From positions 56,412,001 through 56,476,000 of the forward strand of contig JAFFJZ010000001.1 in the NCBI GenBank assembly GCA_018340375.1: 64,000 nucleotides of DNA, given 5' to 3'. The DNA is from Gonatopus flavifemur (Eukaryota; Arthropoda; Insecta; Hymenoptera; Dryinidae). Positions 22,636-34,428 of this stretch are shown here, in pieces. Within the stretch, counting starts at the first letter, position 1; every line of letters begins with the position of its first letter. The position numbers were made by a program, and so were the translations under genes. Below the pieces are notes generated by a model, which saw nothing but the letters and a program-made list of their open reading frames with translations, did no database searches and was not told where the DNA came from.

Positions 22636-22843
22636 GAAGACTGAAAAATCACGCGTTTCACTTCACTGAGTCTCAGAAGTGAGCCAGTCCACTTCAAGTG
22701 GGAGTTTTACTCATTTCGAGTGGACTCTCACTCTTTTGGAGTGCAAAATTCACTCTAGAATTGGAGTGGCTGTGAATTTCTAATCTCAAAGCTCACTCCT
22801 TGCTGACAGAAGAATGAAATCTTACTCTAAAAATTTCAGAGAG
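22636..22843 (-). repeat. Partial copy of GAGTG-word MITE, inverted
   Basis: On the - strand it starts CTCTCTGAAATTTTTAGAGT, matching the terminus of the copy at 60233. It then follows the same order of blocks to the CTGAGACTCAGTGAAG segment. The far end is missing and abuts the right TA of the neighbouring element. Confidence 0.65.
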
Positions 22844-23764
22844 CAGTACACAACTAACAATACTGTAGCAGATTTTGGGGTGAAACCATCCCTCAAAAAT
22901 ATCTACGAGAAAACCATTTTCGAAGAATAGAGTCTCGCATTTTGTTAAACAACTCCGAATGCTGAAATGCAAAAAACTGAATGTTTACGTAAGAGTTGAG
23001 CGTGGCAGGATACAGAGATATGACGAAACCTCGATTTAAATAAAAAATCCTAACAAATACAACTCATTCACTTTTCAACTTGTATTATGAAATCATTATA
23101 GCTTTGCGTATTTTTTTCAACGTATACAATTGTCAGTATTTCATTTCATTCAACATGTACCGTTCCCGAGCATCAAACAGAATGAAGAAGAAAAAAAACA
23201 GATAAAATCAACACGAAGTAAAAAATCAAAACAAAATAAATATCTTTGTTTGATTTGCGTGACATGAAACCAGTAAGTAAATATTGATTTGCAACGAATG
23301 CTGTGATACTTTCAAGCACATATTCAATAGGAAAAAAATATCGCATGGACTCAAAACTCCATTTTGAATTCAATGGAAATTTATACAAATCATATTATAT
23401 TTTTTTTAGAAAATTCACTTTGAATTTACACTCGGATCTACTGGGAAATTATCTTCAGATTATAGTATGACATCCTTCCAATGCTGATTGTTGTAATCCA
23501 TTCATAATGTATGAGATGTTTGTTTCGATACTATGAAAACAACAACAATTATTGGAAGCAATCACCGCGAAAAGAGTGAGCACCAAACAAGTACTTTTGT
23601 CGCCTATTCTTGAGACTGCCAGTTTCAGGTGAGGATGCATTTTGTAGAATGCTCTATGCTCATCATTTGTGAGGAAATATCATTTCTCAATGAGCATAGC
23701 ACAGGTTTTGAAGGTAAAGTAGTATCAAATTTCGATCAAGATTTCATAAAAATCGATAAACCTT
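22844..23764. other. Non-coding stretch
   Basis: AT-rich DNA without recognisable genes, RNA genes or paired termini. Confidence 0.4.
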
Positions 23765-23989
23765 CACGGAAAGAATAATTTAGCTGCAGCACCTAAGTGG
23801 CTAGCACGGACATGGACAGCCATTAAATTAGCTCCTGCAGCTAAATTTTAGCTGTTATAGCAAAAAAATTTGCATTTGCAGCTAATTTATTTGCGGTGGT
23901 AGATAAAATTTAGCTGCGGGAGCTAATTTAATGGCTGTCCGTGTCTATGCTAGCCATTCAGCTGCTGCAGCTAAATTATTTTTTCCGTG
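23765..23989. mobile_element. Palindromic AGCTGCAGCTAAAT MITE, TT duplication
   Basis: Ends CACGGAAAGAATAATTTAGC and GCTAAATTATTTTTTCCGTG; the whole 225 bp folds on itself, with GCACGGACATGGACAGCCAT near one side and its inverse near the other. TT lies outside both ends (23763-23764, 23990-23991), not TA. The interior repeats AGCTGCAGCTAAAT. It is non-coding. Confidence 0.75.
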
Positions 23990-24435
23990 TTGACAATTCC
24001 TTTATAGAAAAGGAATCGACTTTATGAAGAATCTATCGATTTTGTCGATTTCTTTATCCCTGAAACCAATCTTATGCTCAAATAGTATTCCCTCGCAAAT
24101 GATCGACATACGACATTTTTTAATTTGCGGTCCCAAACAAACAGGCGATTTTTGCGGTCACTCTTTACGTAACCATTGTAGGGATGGGCGATACTGTATC
24201 GATATTCTGAATATCGTTATATTTTCATTCAAATGTCGATATTTTATATCGTCATTCCACTCGTCGATATTTGAGAGTATCGGTATCGAAGCCACTAATA
24301 TCGCTGGGATATCGGTGAGTGGGGGAGGATGCTAATTCACCGATTGTCAAAATTCTGCTCAATAGATGTGATTTGCGTTCTCAAAGCGAGAATTTTCTCT
24401 CATTCCATATTGTATTCTATGGAACTGTGTGATTA

Positions 24436-24515
24436 CCCAGATAGTAAAAGAATTCTAAAAGAGTTCTATAAGAATACTTTGTATTTTTCATGAATTCTTT
24501 TGAATCTCTTGTGCT
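24436..24515. repeat. Degraded CCCAGATAG foldback inside the hAT element
   Basis: CCCAGATAGTAAAAGAATTC and the word AAAAGAGTTC on the left, with GAATCTCTTGTGCTC on the right, match the hairpin at 34651-34731. The right GGG end is lost. It lies just upstream of the transposase remnant. Confidence 0.4.
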
Positions 24516-24547
24516 CTTGTGTGTTTTGAGTATGTATTCATGGCAGT

Positions 24548-25006
24548 GTGTGTATAGAATTCAATGAGTTCGGCACAAGGTACGTTCTGACTTATATGAA
24601 TTCCGCTGTAGCTGAACCGCCGAGCATGCAACTAAATCACTTGGATGAAACTAATGAAGGAGAAGAAAATTTCTGGTTTTATCATACAAATTTGGCGACT
24701 AGTCAAAAAACCCAACAATCTGTTACTTGGGATGGAACTCCTGAGGATTTAAGAGTTTATTCAAATCATCCAACAATCGCAATGGGAGACAGTCCTCATC
24801 GATACTGGAATAATTATCCCGACTCCACATTATCTGGATTAACAAAACGATATTTATCAGCTATTGCGACTTCAGTTCCTTCAGAACGTTTATTTTCAAA
24901 AGCTGGGAACATTCTAAACGAATCTAGAAACAGACTCACAGGAAAACATTTACAAGAATTATTATTTTTGGGGTCCTTAACTATGAATGATTGGGAATTA
25001 AAATAG
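24548..25006 (+). pseudogene. hAT transposase C-terminal fragment
   Basis: An uninterrupted 152-codon frame carries the hAT C-terminal dimerisation domain: GLTKRYLSAIATSVPSERLF, then SKAGNILNESRNRLTGKHLQ and ELLFLGSL. In full-length enzymes (about 600 residues) this domain follows the RNase H-like catalytic core and supports oligomerisation. The BED zinc finger and catalytic core are absent. The ATG at 24548 is simply the first in frame and may not be a true start. There are no stops or frameshifts in what remains. It lies between the terminal repeats of 24179-25677. On its own it could only act as a non-catalytic fragment. Confidence 0.88.
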
Positions 25007-26229
25007 CTGTAATAAACTTACTGTATTTTGAAGAAGCAATTAAATATTTCAATAAAAAATCGTACCATTTCTGGTTTCGTATTTCTTTTCCATCAACAAG
25101 GATTCACGAGAGCAAAAAATACAAATAATGAAACAAAGGTACTAATTAACCCTAGTTAGGGCACGTGAGAGACACAGGAAATTTCAAATGACTGTAACTC
25201 ATTTGAAACTAAACGGATTTCAACTCACTATGAGCGGTTTTTGTTCGTCAGGATGTATACTTTGAAAATATTTGGTTGACAAACTACAGGGATGAAGAGA
25301 GAGGCTCAGATGCTGAGACAGAAAAAAATTTCCTAGGGTCCTAAAAGACCCCACATCCCCGTTCTAGGGTTAATTTTTGTTAACGTTACAGGAAAGTGAT
25401 ATTATTCAACTTTATTTCTTACTCTCAATTAATTATTCTCTTGTGTCTTCAATTTATAATTCCCCCCGAATAATTTGATGTTTTTATATTTTGAAATTTA
25501 TTCATAAGTATTTACATCTTATACCAGGAGGGATTAAATAATTTTTTTGAACAATTTTGTATCGATATTGAGGATATCGCGATTCATCGCCCCGATATTT
25601 TGGTGTATCGTAAAGGGGGTCATCGGTACGTATCGATATCGAATATCGTCAAGAAAAAGGCGTATCGCCCATCCCTGAACCATTGCAAAACGTGTGTAAT
25701 AAAATTGAAATTTTTTTTCATATTTGAATATGCGAACAACACGTTTATACATATATTATAAAATTCCAATATAAAACCAGTATTTAGATTGATAAATAAT
25801 TTTTGAAAATGAACTCATAGCTATTTGGAAGACAAGAAGAATTACTCCAAAATGATTTCTACACTGAAAAAAATGCAGTTCAGAAATATAGTAATCTTTA
25901 TTAGGGAATTGGAGAATATTTCTCAAAATCTGAAAATATTTGTTGAAATCTAAAAATATGAACCTCCCAGAAGTCGCACATTAAATTTCACAAAATGGAT
26001 GATGAAATTTCGAAATTTCGTTATTCATTTTGTAAAATTCCATGCGTGACTTTTAGAGAATTCATATTTTTTTCTATTATTTGTGAGGCATTGATGAATT
26101 TTCATTCTTTTCCAAATAAAATCCAACAAAAATGTGGACCGTTTTATTTTCATTACGGATTCAAGAAATCCTCTTAGATTTCAACAAATATTCACAGATT
26201 TCAAGAAATATTCTCCAATTTTCTATTAA

Positions 26230-26622
26230 GGGTGCCCCCTGGTCGGTTTTTTCACTAGGAAACTACTAGATCGTTTCAAGCATTTCACGTCATTAATATT
26301 CAATTCATTACATCGACCTTGAGATCAAAAGGTCCAGAATAAATCAGAGATGCCGGCTTTGGTCTCAAAATAATTGTACATGGATTACATTTGTTATAAT
26401 ATCAAAAAAACTGAATAGAGGTTTCTTATTGGCTGATAACGAAGTTTCGTTCTAATTATTTATGACGAGTTAGTTTAACGACAAACAGACCAGACTCGGA
26501 TTGTTTGGTTGATTCTGAATCATTTGATCCAAAGTTTAATGCAATTGATTGAATATTTTTGACGTAAAATGGTTGAATCGATCTAGTAGGTTTTGGGTGA
26601 AAAAATCGACCAGAGCACTCCC
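26230..26622. mobile_element. MITE with TTAA duplication, GGGTGCCCCCTGG ends
   Basis: Left GGGTGCCCCCTGGTCGGTTT and right, inverted, GGGAGTGCTCTGGTCGATTT, followed in both by TTTTTCAC and then CTACTAGATCG. TTAA is present at 26226-26229 and 26623-26626, and its removal restores CTATTAAAGATC as in the related element. TTAA targets are typical of piggyBac and Kolobok families; which one this belongs to is not decided by the ends. 393 bp, non-coding. Confidence 0.8.
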
Positions 26623-26650
26623 TTAAAGATCACTATATTCTCGATCTGTA

Positions 26651-26895
26651 CACTGTTAGAAAAATCTGTCTTAAACTTAACAATAATATTATGAAGTTTT
26701 TTACATAGACATTTTATTAAATTTCATATTTCCATATTAAATTCAAGAACGATTATTAAATTCAATATAAAAACATGAAATTTAGTATGAAAATATGAAA
26801 TTTCATACAAAATTTCGTATGAAATTCAATAAAATGTTTATGTAAAAAACTTCATAATAGTATTGTCAAGTTTAAGACAGATTTTTCTAACAGTG
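26651..26895. mobile_element. Full palindromic CACTGTTAGAAAAATCTG MITE
   Basis: CACTGTTAGAAAAATCTGTC at the left and its inverse at the right; the arms continue (TTAAACTTAACAATA, then ATGAAGTTTTTTACATA) so that nearly all 245 bp form a hairpin. TA at 26649-26650 and 26896-26897 is the target duplication, since the host sequence reads through as CTGTATTTTTCTCC. TA duplication points to Tc1/mariner-type mobilisation. Confidence 0.85.
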
Positions 26896-27319
26896 TATTT
26901 TTCTCCGTGTACTGTGATACCGATTCCTTTATATAAAGGTTCTAGATATCCGATAGTGATGAATATTTCTGTTCATATCTATTTTCAAAGTACAAGTTCT
27001 TGATTTAATTTTATAATTCTTCCAGAGAGATGAATGAATAAATAAACGAATACAAATTAGATCCAATTAAGCCCAGCCAAATAAAATTATTCGTCGCGTG
27101 TCTGTTAACGTTTACTCGCTACCAGTTTGTCAAACTATCTTTACTTTAACTGAACCTTCAGACGAAGTATGAATAGATTGACTCAAGTACAATATCGATT
27201 ACGGTTTGTGTGGAGCCAAGTAACAGCAATGAATCTCATTAATAATGATCAAATTGGATCGATCGATACCCCGTTTTCAATTCTTTTTCTTCGAATAAGT
27301 TGAAAATGTTCGAAGGAGA

Positions 27320-27480
27320 TATAAAAGAGAGAGAGAGAGAGAGGGAGAGGGAGCGTATTTACGATGGTTCGTGTGTGCAGTTTTGTCGAGACTCAAGAGG
27401 TGACTACTTTAACGACTGACGACGGGTCGTTAGACATCTGCAACGTCGTTGCAAGTTTGTGACGAGGATGGGAGTGTGTA
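27320..27480 (+). promoter_or_regulatory. Possible promoter: TATAAAAG, GA tract, CpG-dense leader
   Basis: TATAAAAG at 27320-27327 is followed by a 24-bp GA tract and then CpG-rich sequence with GTGCAGTTTTG near 27378 and an ATG at 27469 that opens only 39 codons. The parts resemble an arthropod promoter with a GAGA-type tract, but the TATA-to-initiator spacing (about 58 bp) is wrong for a canonical core promoter. Confidence 0.2.
27327..27350. repeat. (GA)n microsatellite
   Basis: About ten GA units with late GG interruptions. Confidence 0.85.
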
Positions 27481-30400
27481 TACGCGTTCATCGTGTGTTG
27501 AGTTTTAACTCGTTGCTATTTCCGTCTTCCGTCACAGAGAAATGTGTATACGAACACTCGAGCGGGATGGAAAAAAGTTGGCTCTAACGACTCGGTCGTT
27601 GTTCGGCATCATTATGTCATATAGCAGATGCAACATTGTATGGATGTGCTTTTCATACTGGAACAGAGAATATACTTGTCGAATACGCGAATGTTTTCGC
27701 TCAAATTTGTCAGAGCGAAAGAAAAAACAATCACCGCTATACGAAGAATTATTGTTGATTTATAATCCTCAAAATTTACAGTTTTGAAAGATCAAAGTGG
27801 TTGTCGAGATTGATTTGATACGACAAAGGGAGTACAACCGCCTTGTTGAACATAATGATGAGTATCTTGCGAGAGAATAGACAGCCTGTTTTAAAGTTGT
27901 TTTTCTTTTTTTTTTTTCTCTCTTCATGTAAAAGCGGAAGAGGGATAACAAACGATAGAGCGAATTGGAAGGTGGAGGGCAGAAAAAACGTCATTCGTAC
28001 GCGACAGGATGGCCTTATCTGTTCCCCAGAGAAGCGTACGTACCTCGTAAAATCGTTGTCTCTCGAAGCGACACATAGACACGAAGCTGTACTCACAAAA
28101 GTGTAGATAGATGCGCATTTGTAACAACATGGAGAATGCAGATCCGTATGTAGTAGGTACATGTGTAACGTATCGACGAGAAGAAAGAATTCAAATAGGG
28201 TAGTTTCATTTATTTATATGTAAATGAAAATGAAGACAATCCGAATAATGATTTCATCAATCAAAATCCAACACGCGATAGAGTCGTTCATTTATCTTCG
28301 CGAAACAGACGTAGGTATTCAGTAATTTGCTCTATGACGTTGAGCATTATCGCATGGAAATATTAAGGCAACAGAGGACATGGATGACTGACATCAAACA
28401 GCGTGTGCGCGATGTAATACGTTTATATGACTAATGTAGCATCCCACAGGACTATCCTATACATTTTCCTTGTTTTTAGCGTGTCCGCTTTTGATAGCTT
28501 CTGGCAATTTCCGTTTGCCTCTATTTCGCGCCTCCGACTACCCATAATCTCACCTTCGCATCATTCCCCTCAGTTTTTCCCAGTTCTATTACGACGGAGT
28601 ACAATCCATCAAATGATCTGTTAAATATGAATGATTACGTTGGCAGCGTATGGTGCGGGAAAACGAGGAAAGCCCTTTTAAATCCCCCTACTATCATATT
28701 CAACTCCTCCTACGCTACGGATCACGCGCTGAATGAGCAAAATCCAAAGAGCTTTGTGATATTTTAGATTCTCTGTGTTTGTATTCGCGTTAATTACTGA
28801 TATCCAACAAATTCAACTTGCTCCAATTTGGACTTATTAAATCTCTAATATTTGTTCAAGAAGGGAGAACTTGTGTATAATTTTTGCAATAAAATCCAAT
28901 TAACGTTGTTATTTCATTTCATCAAAAATTTACCTAGAAGATGGAAGAACGAAGCAAAAGAAAAGTAGAAGTATGGAATGAAGTAGAAGAAGAAGAGGAG
29001 AAAGTTCACGTATATCTATTCTTCAGGGTCGACCTAACGGAAGTGAAGAAAACGTTTTGCGGAGTTGTAGGTCGAAGGTATAACTTTTTCATTTCCTCCT
29101 GGCTTCCGGTTTTGCGTCGTGTTTCCGCAGTCGGTGCCGTTTCACTCGAGCGTCCCAGAGTGACTTAGGATAGAGAGCGGAGGAATAGGGTAGTCACGTA
29201 TCCTTCGTGTGGAATATCTTTTGTACGTGAGATTCTTGAATAAACACGCAGTCGTGGAGTATAAAATAGTGGGTATGCGTTGTAAAGTCGCAGGGAGAGA
29301 GAGAAAGAATAAATGCTCCTGTTGTTAGCGATGGAAGAAGGGAAAAAGGGAAGAGATATGGGAAAACGTTGGGACGAACAAAGAAAACTCAACTACATGA
29401 AAAACGTCATATGGAATACACGTTTTTACCGAGAGGAAACGCTGAATTTACATGTATCATAGATTCAAAATTCTCGCATTTACCCTGACATACGCTATTC
29501 GTATCGTGCCTCTGCGCAATCGATAGATTCCTCCCAGAGTTGAACACCATGAAATGCAATTAATATTGATACCGCATTACAAATTTCCTCAATATATATA
29601 TTTTTTCATATTTTTCTCAAGTCTATGCCAAATACCGTTCTTCCGAGATGAAAGCGCGTAGAAAACAGCTTTGTTGCCCACGTTTCGCAAACATCACAGT
29701 TCGCATCTTAATAAGGGTTGCGTCTTAAGGGTTGACTGAATAATAATGAGAAGAGGTTGGGGAAGGTCTCATAAAAGGTTAGATGGTATTCATTCGTCGA
29801 CCAATCACGGCAGGAGGGAAAGAAGGAAGAAGAAGAGATCTTCATAAAAGATGTTACTCGTGATCCTTTTATCAGCATTCAGTCAGCTTTGGAAATGCAA
29901 AGTGCAATGTTTGCAAAATACCGAACAGTTATGAATTCCCTTCATTTGTGGATACGAAGTTTGAAAATTCTTCCAAGGAGTTACGAAGGATAGAATGAAA
30001 ATATCCACTTTACGAACTGTTTAGCATAATTTATAAATATATCGTCGGACGATGAAGGATTCGCGAGCAAACATTGTATCCAATTTGAGTAAAAATTGAA
30101 GACTCGCTTACTCTCCGAATAAACTTCGGAAGAAATAACGTGCGTGGATTGTATGGATTATCCACACAAGGGATATATCTTTGCGGAATGTCTATCGCAG
30201 GAATGTATACATGAGAACATTTGGTTATTGAAGTCCTTTTCCATGGCTCATCTCCATTATATAGCATAATTATGTAATTTGGCGCATTCCCAAAGAAGGA
30301 GGAATTTGCATGCATCGTGCACAATGTATCGCGTTTCCTTTCTCATTCCACGAATGATTAATCTGTGAAATTAATGCCTGAAGATCGATTTTAACGAAGA

Positions 30401-33400
30401 TGTTCCGATGAAGTTATTAAATACAACCTTTTATGAATCGATGATTAAAAATATTAAGACGAGTATCAATTCGTACTTCATAGACTATTAACAGTTGTTA
30501 AATCTGCAACAAAAATACTCGGGAGAAATCAACCGCGTCATCCGAAAACATCCCAACTATGAGACACATGAGCCGTTTGAGAACAGTAAAAGTGACAAAG
30601 AGAAAACGAATAACATTATGGATGAATAAATAGCTGGCTAGCGACCAGAAAAGGAGCAAACTGAAAGAAAAGAACAATTATTATTACATTTCTGACATTC
30701 CTGCCGTTGGCCTATTATGTTGGTATTATGGAAATTATTCATTTATGCAAAACGATGAGTTTAAAATCCATCATTGGGGAAATACAACAAGCTTAGGTGG
30801 GTATTTATTATATAGCGTGTGTTGTTCGAACAATGGAACATAACACCATTCACCATTGTACTCGTTCGCGAATTTCAATCAGGGGGGAGACAAAAATTTC
30901 ACGATACCCACATGTCGAAACAGAGAGGGAATAGTTTCGAATTTCTCACAGAAATATTTGAACAAAGGTTTTTGATCGCTGAATCAATACGCGCGTTGGA
31001 TTAACATTGGAGTTGGATATGTCGAGATGAATGGGCATATGAGAGAAGTTTGTGCAATGTGGAAACACATATGAATAGCGCCCACGTCATTGTACGACTG
31101 ATTAAAATTGTGATAATCGAGATTTATGCTTCGGTATAAATTTAAATATGATTTTTTTCCTTCTATAATTTTGTAATGATTTATTATCCGTCCAGAGAAA
31201 TACAGAGCACGTATACATATATGGTTTATCTAGAAAAATGGGGACCCAATTTCTCCATGTTATTCGTTGATCTGATCATAGACTTGGATGAGAAACATCA
31301 AAATAACGTTAGACTCTCAAAGTAAGTAATATAGTTTTGTTTGAGAAGAGACTTGATTCCATTGTCCAGGGAGACAACGATCTCGAATGTTCTTCGAAAT
31401 TATGCAAAGAGTACTAAACAAGAGGAAATCCTACGGAGTGGATTTGTTTTTGTTTCTTCAATCACCAGTTGGTAAGCCTATCGAATTACTTAGGGTCGGA
31501 ATGGATAGGGATATCATCGTTCAGAGAAAATCGTATACCAGACATAAAGCTCGGCTATATTTATTTTATTTCCAAATTGAAGAAATTGATGCTTAGAATT
31601 GTTTGTGACCAGTATTTCAAAACATAAGCAATCATACTTTGATCATTTAATCATCATTTTCATTCGAATTTCCAAATTTGTTTATGTATTCCATTATAGT
31701 TCGCCAAGAGGAATATAATTCAATTGAACATTGGGAATGAAATCCATTTCCATTGACTTGAATAATTCAATATTCAACCGCATAATACAGTCCACATTTA
31801 CTCCGGTTGTCTATATTTTATTCCATAACAAGCATGAAGGTGTACTACTCTGTGCTGTGCTGTGAATTTTATCGTTACAAATTGATGAAACATTCATAAT
31901 TTCATGCTAAAGGTCTGAAGTTTTCTGAGCCGTAATGATGCGATATACTCCACATTTTGCTGAATGCGAATTCAATTAAATGCGACAATTATTATGGATT
32001 TATAGTAATCGATGTAAAGATTGATACAAAACCATCTAAAATTTTGGAGAATTAATCGATCTTCCTGAAATGAGCCATAAATGAACAAACTGAATTGAAT
32101 TAATAATGAAAATCCCTTCATGAACATTTCAGATCTTTCCTCACAAAAAGTACATCACACTGAAAAAAAAGTTGTAAATATTGTATCTCGTGACGTATGA
32201 ATATTATTGATTATACGATACAGATGCAGAGAAGAAGAGACGAAGGAAAAGAATAAAAGTGGGAATACGGTTCTACGAAAGACGTTGAGAACCAGTATGA
32301 ATTGCTTTTTCTCATGATCTGAATTTCAAGATATGACAAAACGAAGTTCAAAATATCCTGTGAGATTAATCGATTTACTCGAACTTGTATAACAAAATCA
32401 TTCAAAATTCCATACTCAATTTCGATTTCTCTTTTTCATCCACGTTGTTGAATCGATAAATGTCATTTCAAGTAGCTGAAAAACACTTTTTCACCTGATC
32501 GATTGATTCAGTTTTTATTGGAATCCCGGGAATCAAAAATATCTGTGTAATCAATCAAATATCATTGACAATTCTACTCGTAAACTCAATCATCATAAAA
32601 ACTCTGAAGTCACTATAATCAACGGCTTGGATTGGATTTATTGGATCAGAATTCTGGCCACGAAAAAGTGTAAAAAGTATGGAATTTTGTTTTTCATCGA
32701 TTCAACGCGAACTTGGATATAAATGTCTATTGTATTGATGACAACAAGAAAAATTGTCATTCATGATATTCCATACGATATCCATTTGATCATGAATATA
32801 CGAGGAGAGCAGCATCGTACTCAAGCAGCGTTAGTCCCTGCAATGAACGCTTGACGATTAATATTCCTAATGGAACAGCCCTCTCGTATAAAAATGACAT
32901 CCATGAGAGGAGAAAATATTATTTGAAAAAAAAAAGCTGAAAATATAGAAAAAAAAGGAGAAAAGAATTCTGAGATCGTAGAAGAACGAGGTATCGGGGG
33001 GCGACAAAGACCATTAATCAAGCGTGTCGTGGAAAGGTGAGACCCCGATGATTCTACTACTAAGTATATACACATGCTCCAACTTGCGTACGTGTGTACG
33101 TGTGGGAATATGTCCAAGTTTGCGCTAGTCAACCAACCATCTTAAAGAAGGATGGGTGGTTCAAGAATCACTATAAATGGTAATAGATAGCAGAATACTT
33201 TCTCTTATATCCCTGAAAGTCGTCGTATATGGCATGGTATATGGTATAAGGTACGGAATGGAAGGGAAAAAAAACTAACGGGGAGAAAGAGAGAAAGTGA
33301 GCAAGTGTGCGAAAGGGTATATGAGAGGATGAGGGAAATAGGTGGTTCGAAAATGTAATATCTCTGCTGAGTCTAGCGTAAATAATAGTGTTCCACGCTC

Positions 33401-33844
33401 ACACTTCCCTGGGCGATAATAGTAAACTCTAGTCTGTTCCTCTCCCTTGACTCTTTCATTTTACCTGGAAATTACGCCACTCACCTTTTCAACTGTCTCC
33501 AATTTGCCACACGTCTGAATATGTCTCGTATCACGTAACGCACGATATTTCGTGCGAGCTTGAACGATTGTTCTTCATTGTTAAAAACAGCAACAAACTA
33601 GAAGATCAGGAGTGCTTAGTAATGATCTGAACAAGTACTTATCTAAATGTTCGCTGCCTTCATTTCATATGAGAGGATAATCGCCCACGCCCTAGCGGTC
33701 GGTCCTTTCAATTGGATTAAAGAGAAAGCCCGAAATCCTCGTGTGAATCGATCCTTGTAGCATGGATTTCACACGAGGAAGAATCTGTAGGTGTTGGAGC
33801 TATAGCACTGCACACTTTCCCTCAGGTAAAAATTTAACATGGAT

Positions 33845-34040
33845 GCAGGGAAAAAAATGATGTGGTTGATATTTGGATGGCTAAAAATTAGCTGTAGTAG
33901 CTCTTTTTAAGCTGTGGAAACGAAAGTTATTGCTACAGGAGATAAAATCTAGCTTTTGCAGTATTTTTTTTCGCTATCCAAATATCAAATATACGAGACA
34001 GCTACCACAGCTAATTCCTAGCTACCATAGCTCACCAAGA
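33845..34040. repeat. Partial AGCTA-word element
   Basis: It starts CAGGGAAAAAAATGATGTGG after TG, like the right end of 61431-61613. It contains ATTTGGATGGCTAAAAATTA, TAGCTGTAGTAGC and TTCGCTATCCAAATATC. The right terminus is missing. Confidence 0.55.
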
Positions 34041-34428
34041 TGAGCCAAGTCTAGGTTATGAAGCATGGTGCAACGCCGAAATGGTAGCATTTGTCATCGA
34101 TGACAAACAGTGGAAGAATTTGTTTGTTATGGAAGAGTCAACGCTGTCACAACTTTGCGGCAATGTTGCGCCCATCACACCCCAATGCTCACTCTTATTC
34201 TTTATCGCACACTGTAAAAAATAATCGGAATTTTCCTGTGTACATCAACCCCGGAAAATTCCAATCACTGATTAGGAAATCAATTTCCGGTACATTTATA
34301 TGAAATTTCCCATACATTTATCTGAAAATTCAAAACTTTATGGGATTTTTCTCAACATTTCACAGTAAATTTCCGGACAAGTTGGAAAAATTCCTAACGC
34401 ATGTATGTGTTGATTACTTCACATAAAT

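Larger units (their letters stand above)
24179..25677 (+). mobile_element. hAT transposon, internally deleted, perfect 8-bp TSD
   Basis: Terminal inverted repeats TAGGGATGGGCGATAC and, inverted, CAGGGATGGGCGATAC. The 8-bp sequence AACCATTG is present on both sides (24171-24178 and 25678-25685) without mismatch, the size expected for hAT elements. Subterminal zones are full of TATCGATATT-type words, likely transposase binding sites. At 1.5 kb with only the transposase C-terminus, it is a deletion derivative that needs an enzyme supplied elsewhere. The exact duplication suggests a fairly recent insertion. Confidence 0.92.
25862..26909. mobile_element. CACTGAAAAAAATGCAG element invaded twice
   Basis: Left end CACTGAAAAAAATGCAG, right end TTTTTCTCCGTG, bordered by TA at 25860-25861 and 26910-26911. 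The arms match the element at 21929-22633 (AATATTTCTTGAAATCT-type words and ATATTCTCGATCTG). Two younger elements sit inside: one with TTAA duplication (26230-26622) and one with TA duplication (26651-26895). Removing both restores an ordinary inverted-repeat element of about 400 bp. Confidence 0.75.
26912..33840. other. 7-kb mainly unique non-coding region
   Basis: No gene is supported. It has few MITE ends (a lone CACTGAAAAAAAAG at about 32158). A TATAAAAG followed by a GA tract lies at 27320-27350, and a CpG-denser block at 27360-27600. The frame at 28941-29168 (75 codons, Glu- and Lys-rich start) is driven by a purine tract. Near 33460-33480 the - strand shows two donor-like words (AAAAGGTGAGTG and CCAGGTAAAATG) but no coding segment could be supported. 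Confidence 0.4.

Noticed and set aside
28941..29168. 75-codon frame starting MEERSKRKVEVWNEVEEEEE
   Set aside because: The start is a purine tract, the remainder has no domain, and similar purine-driven frames occur in several places.
32158..32175. CACTGAAAAAAAAG as the start of a MITE
   Set aside because: No inverted partner was found within 1 kb.
33465..33600. Two donor-like sites on the - strand after a short possible exon
   Set aside because: All frames contain stops or are too short to test by eye.
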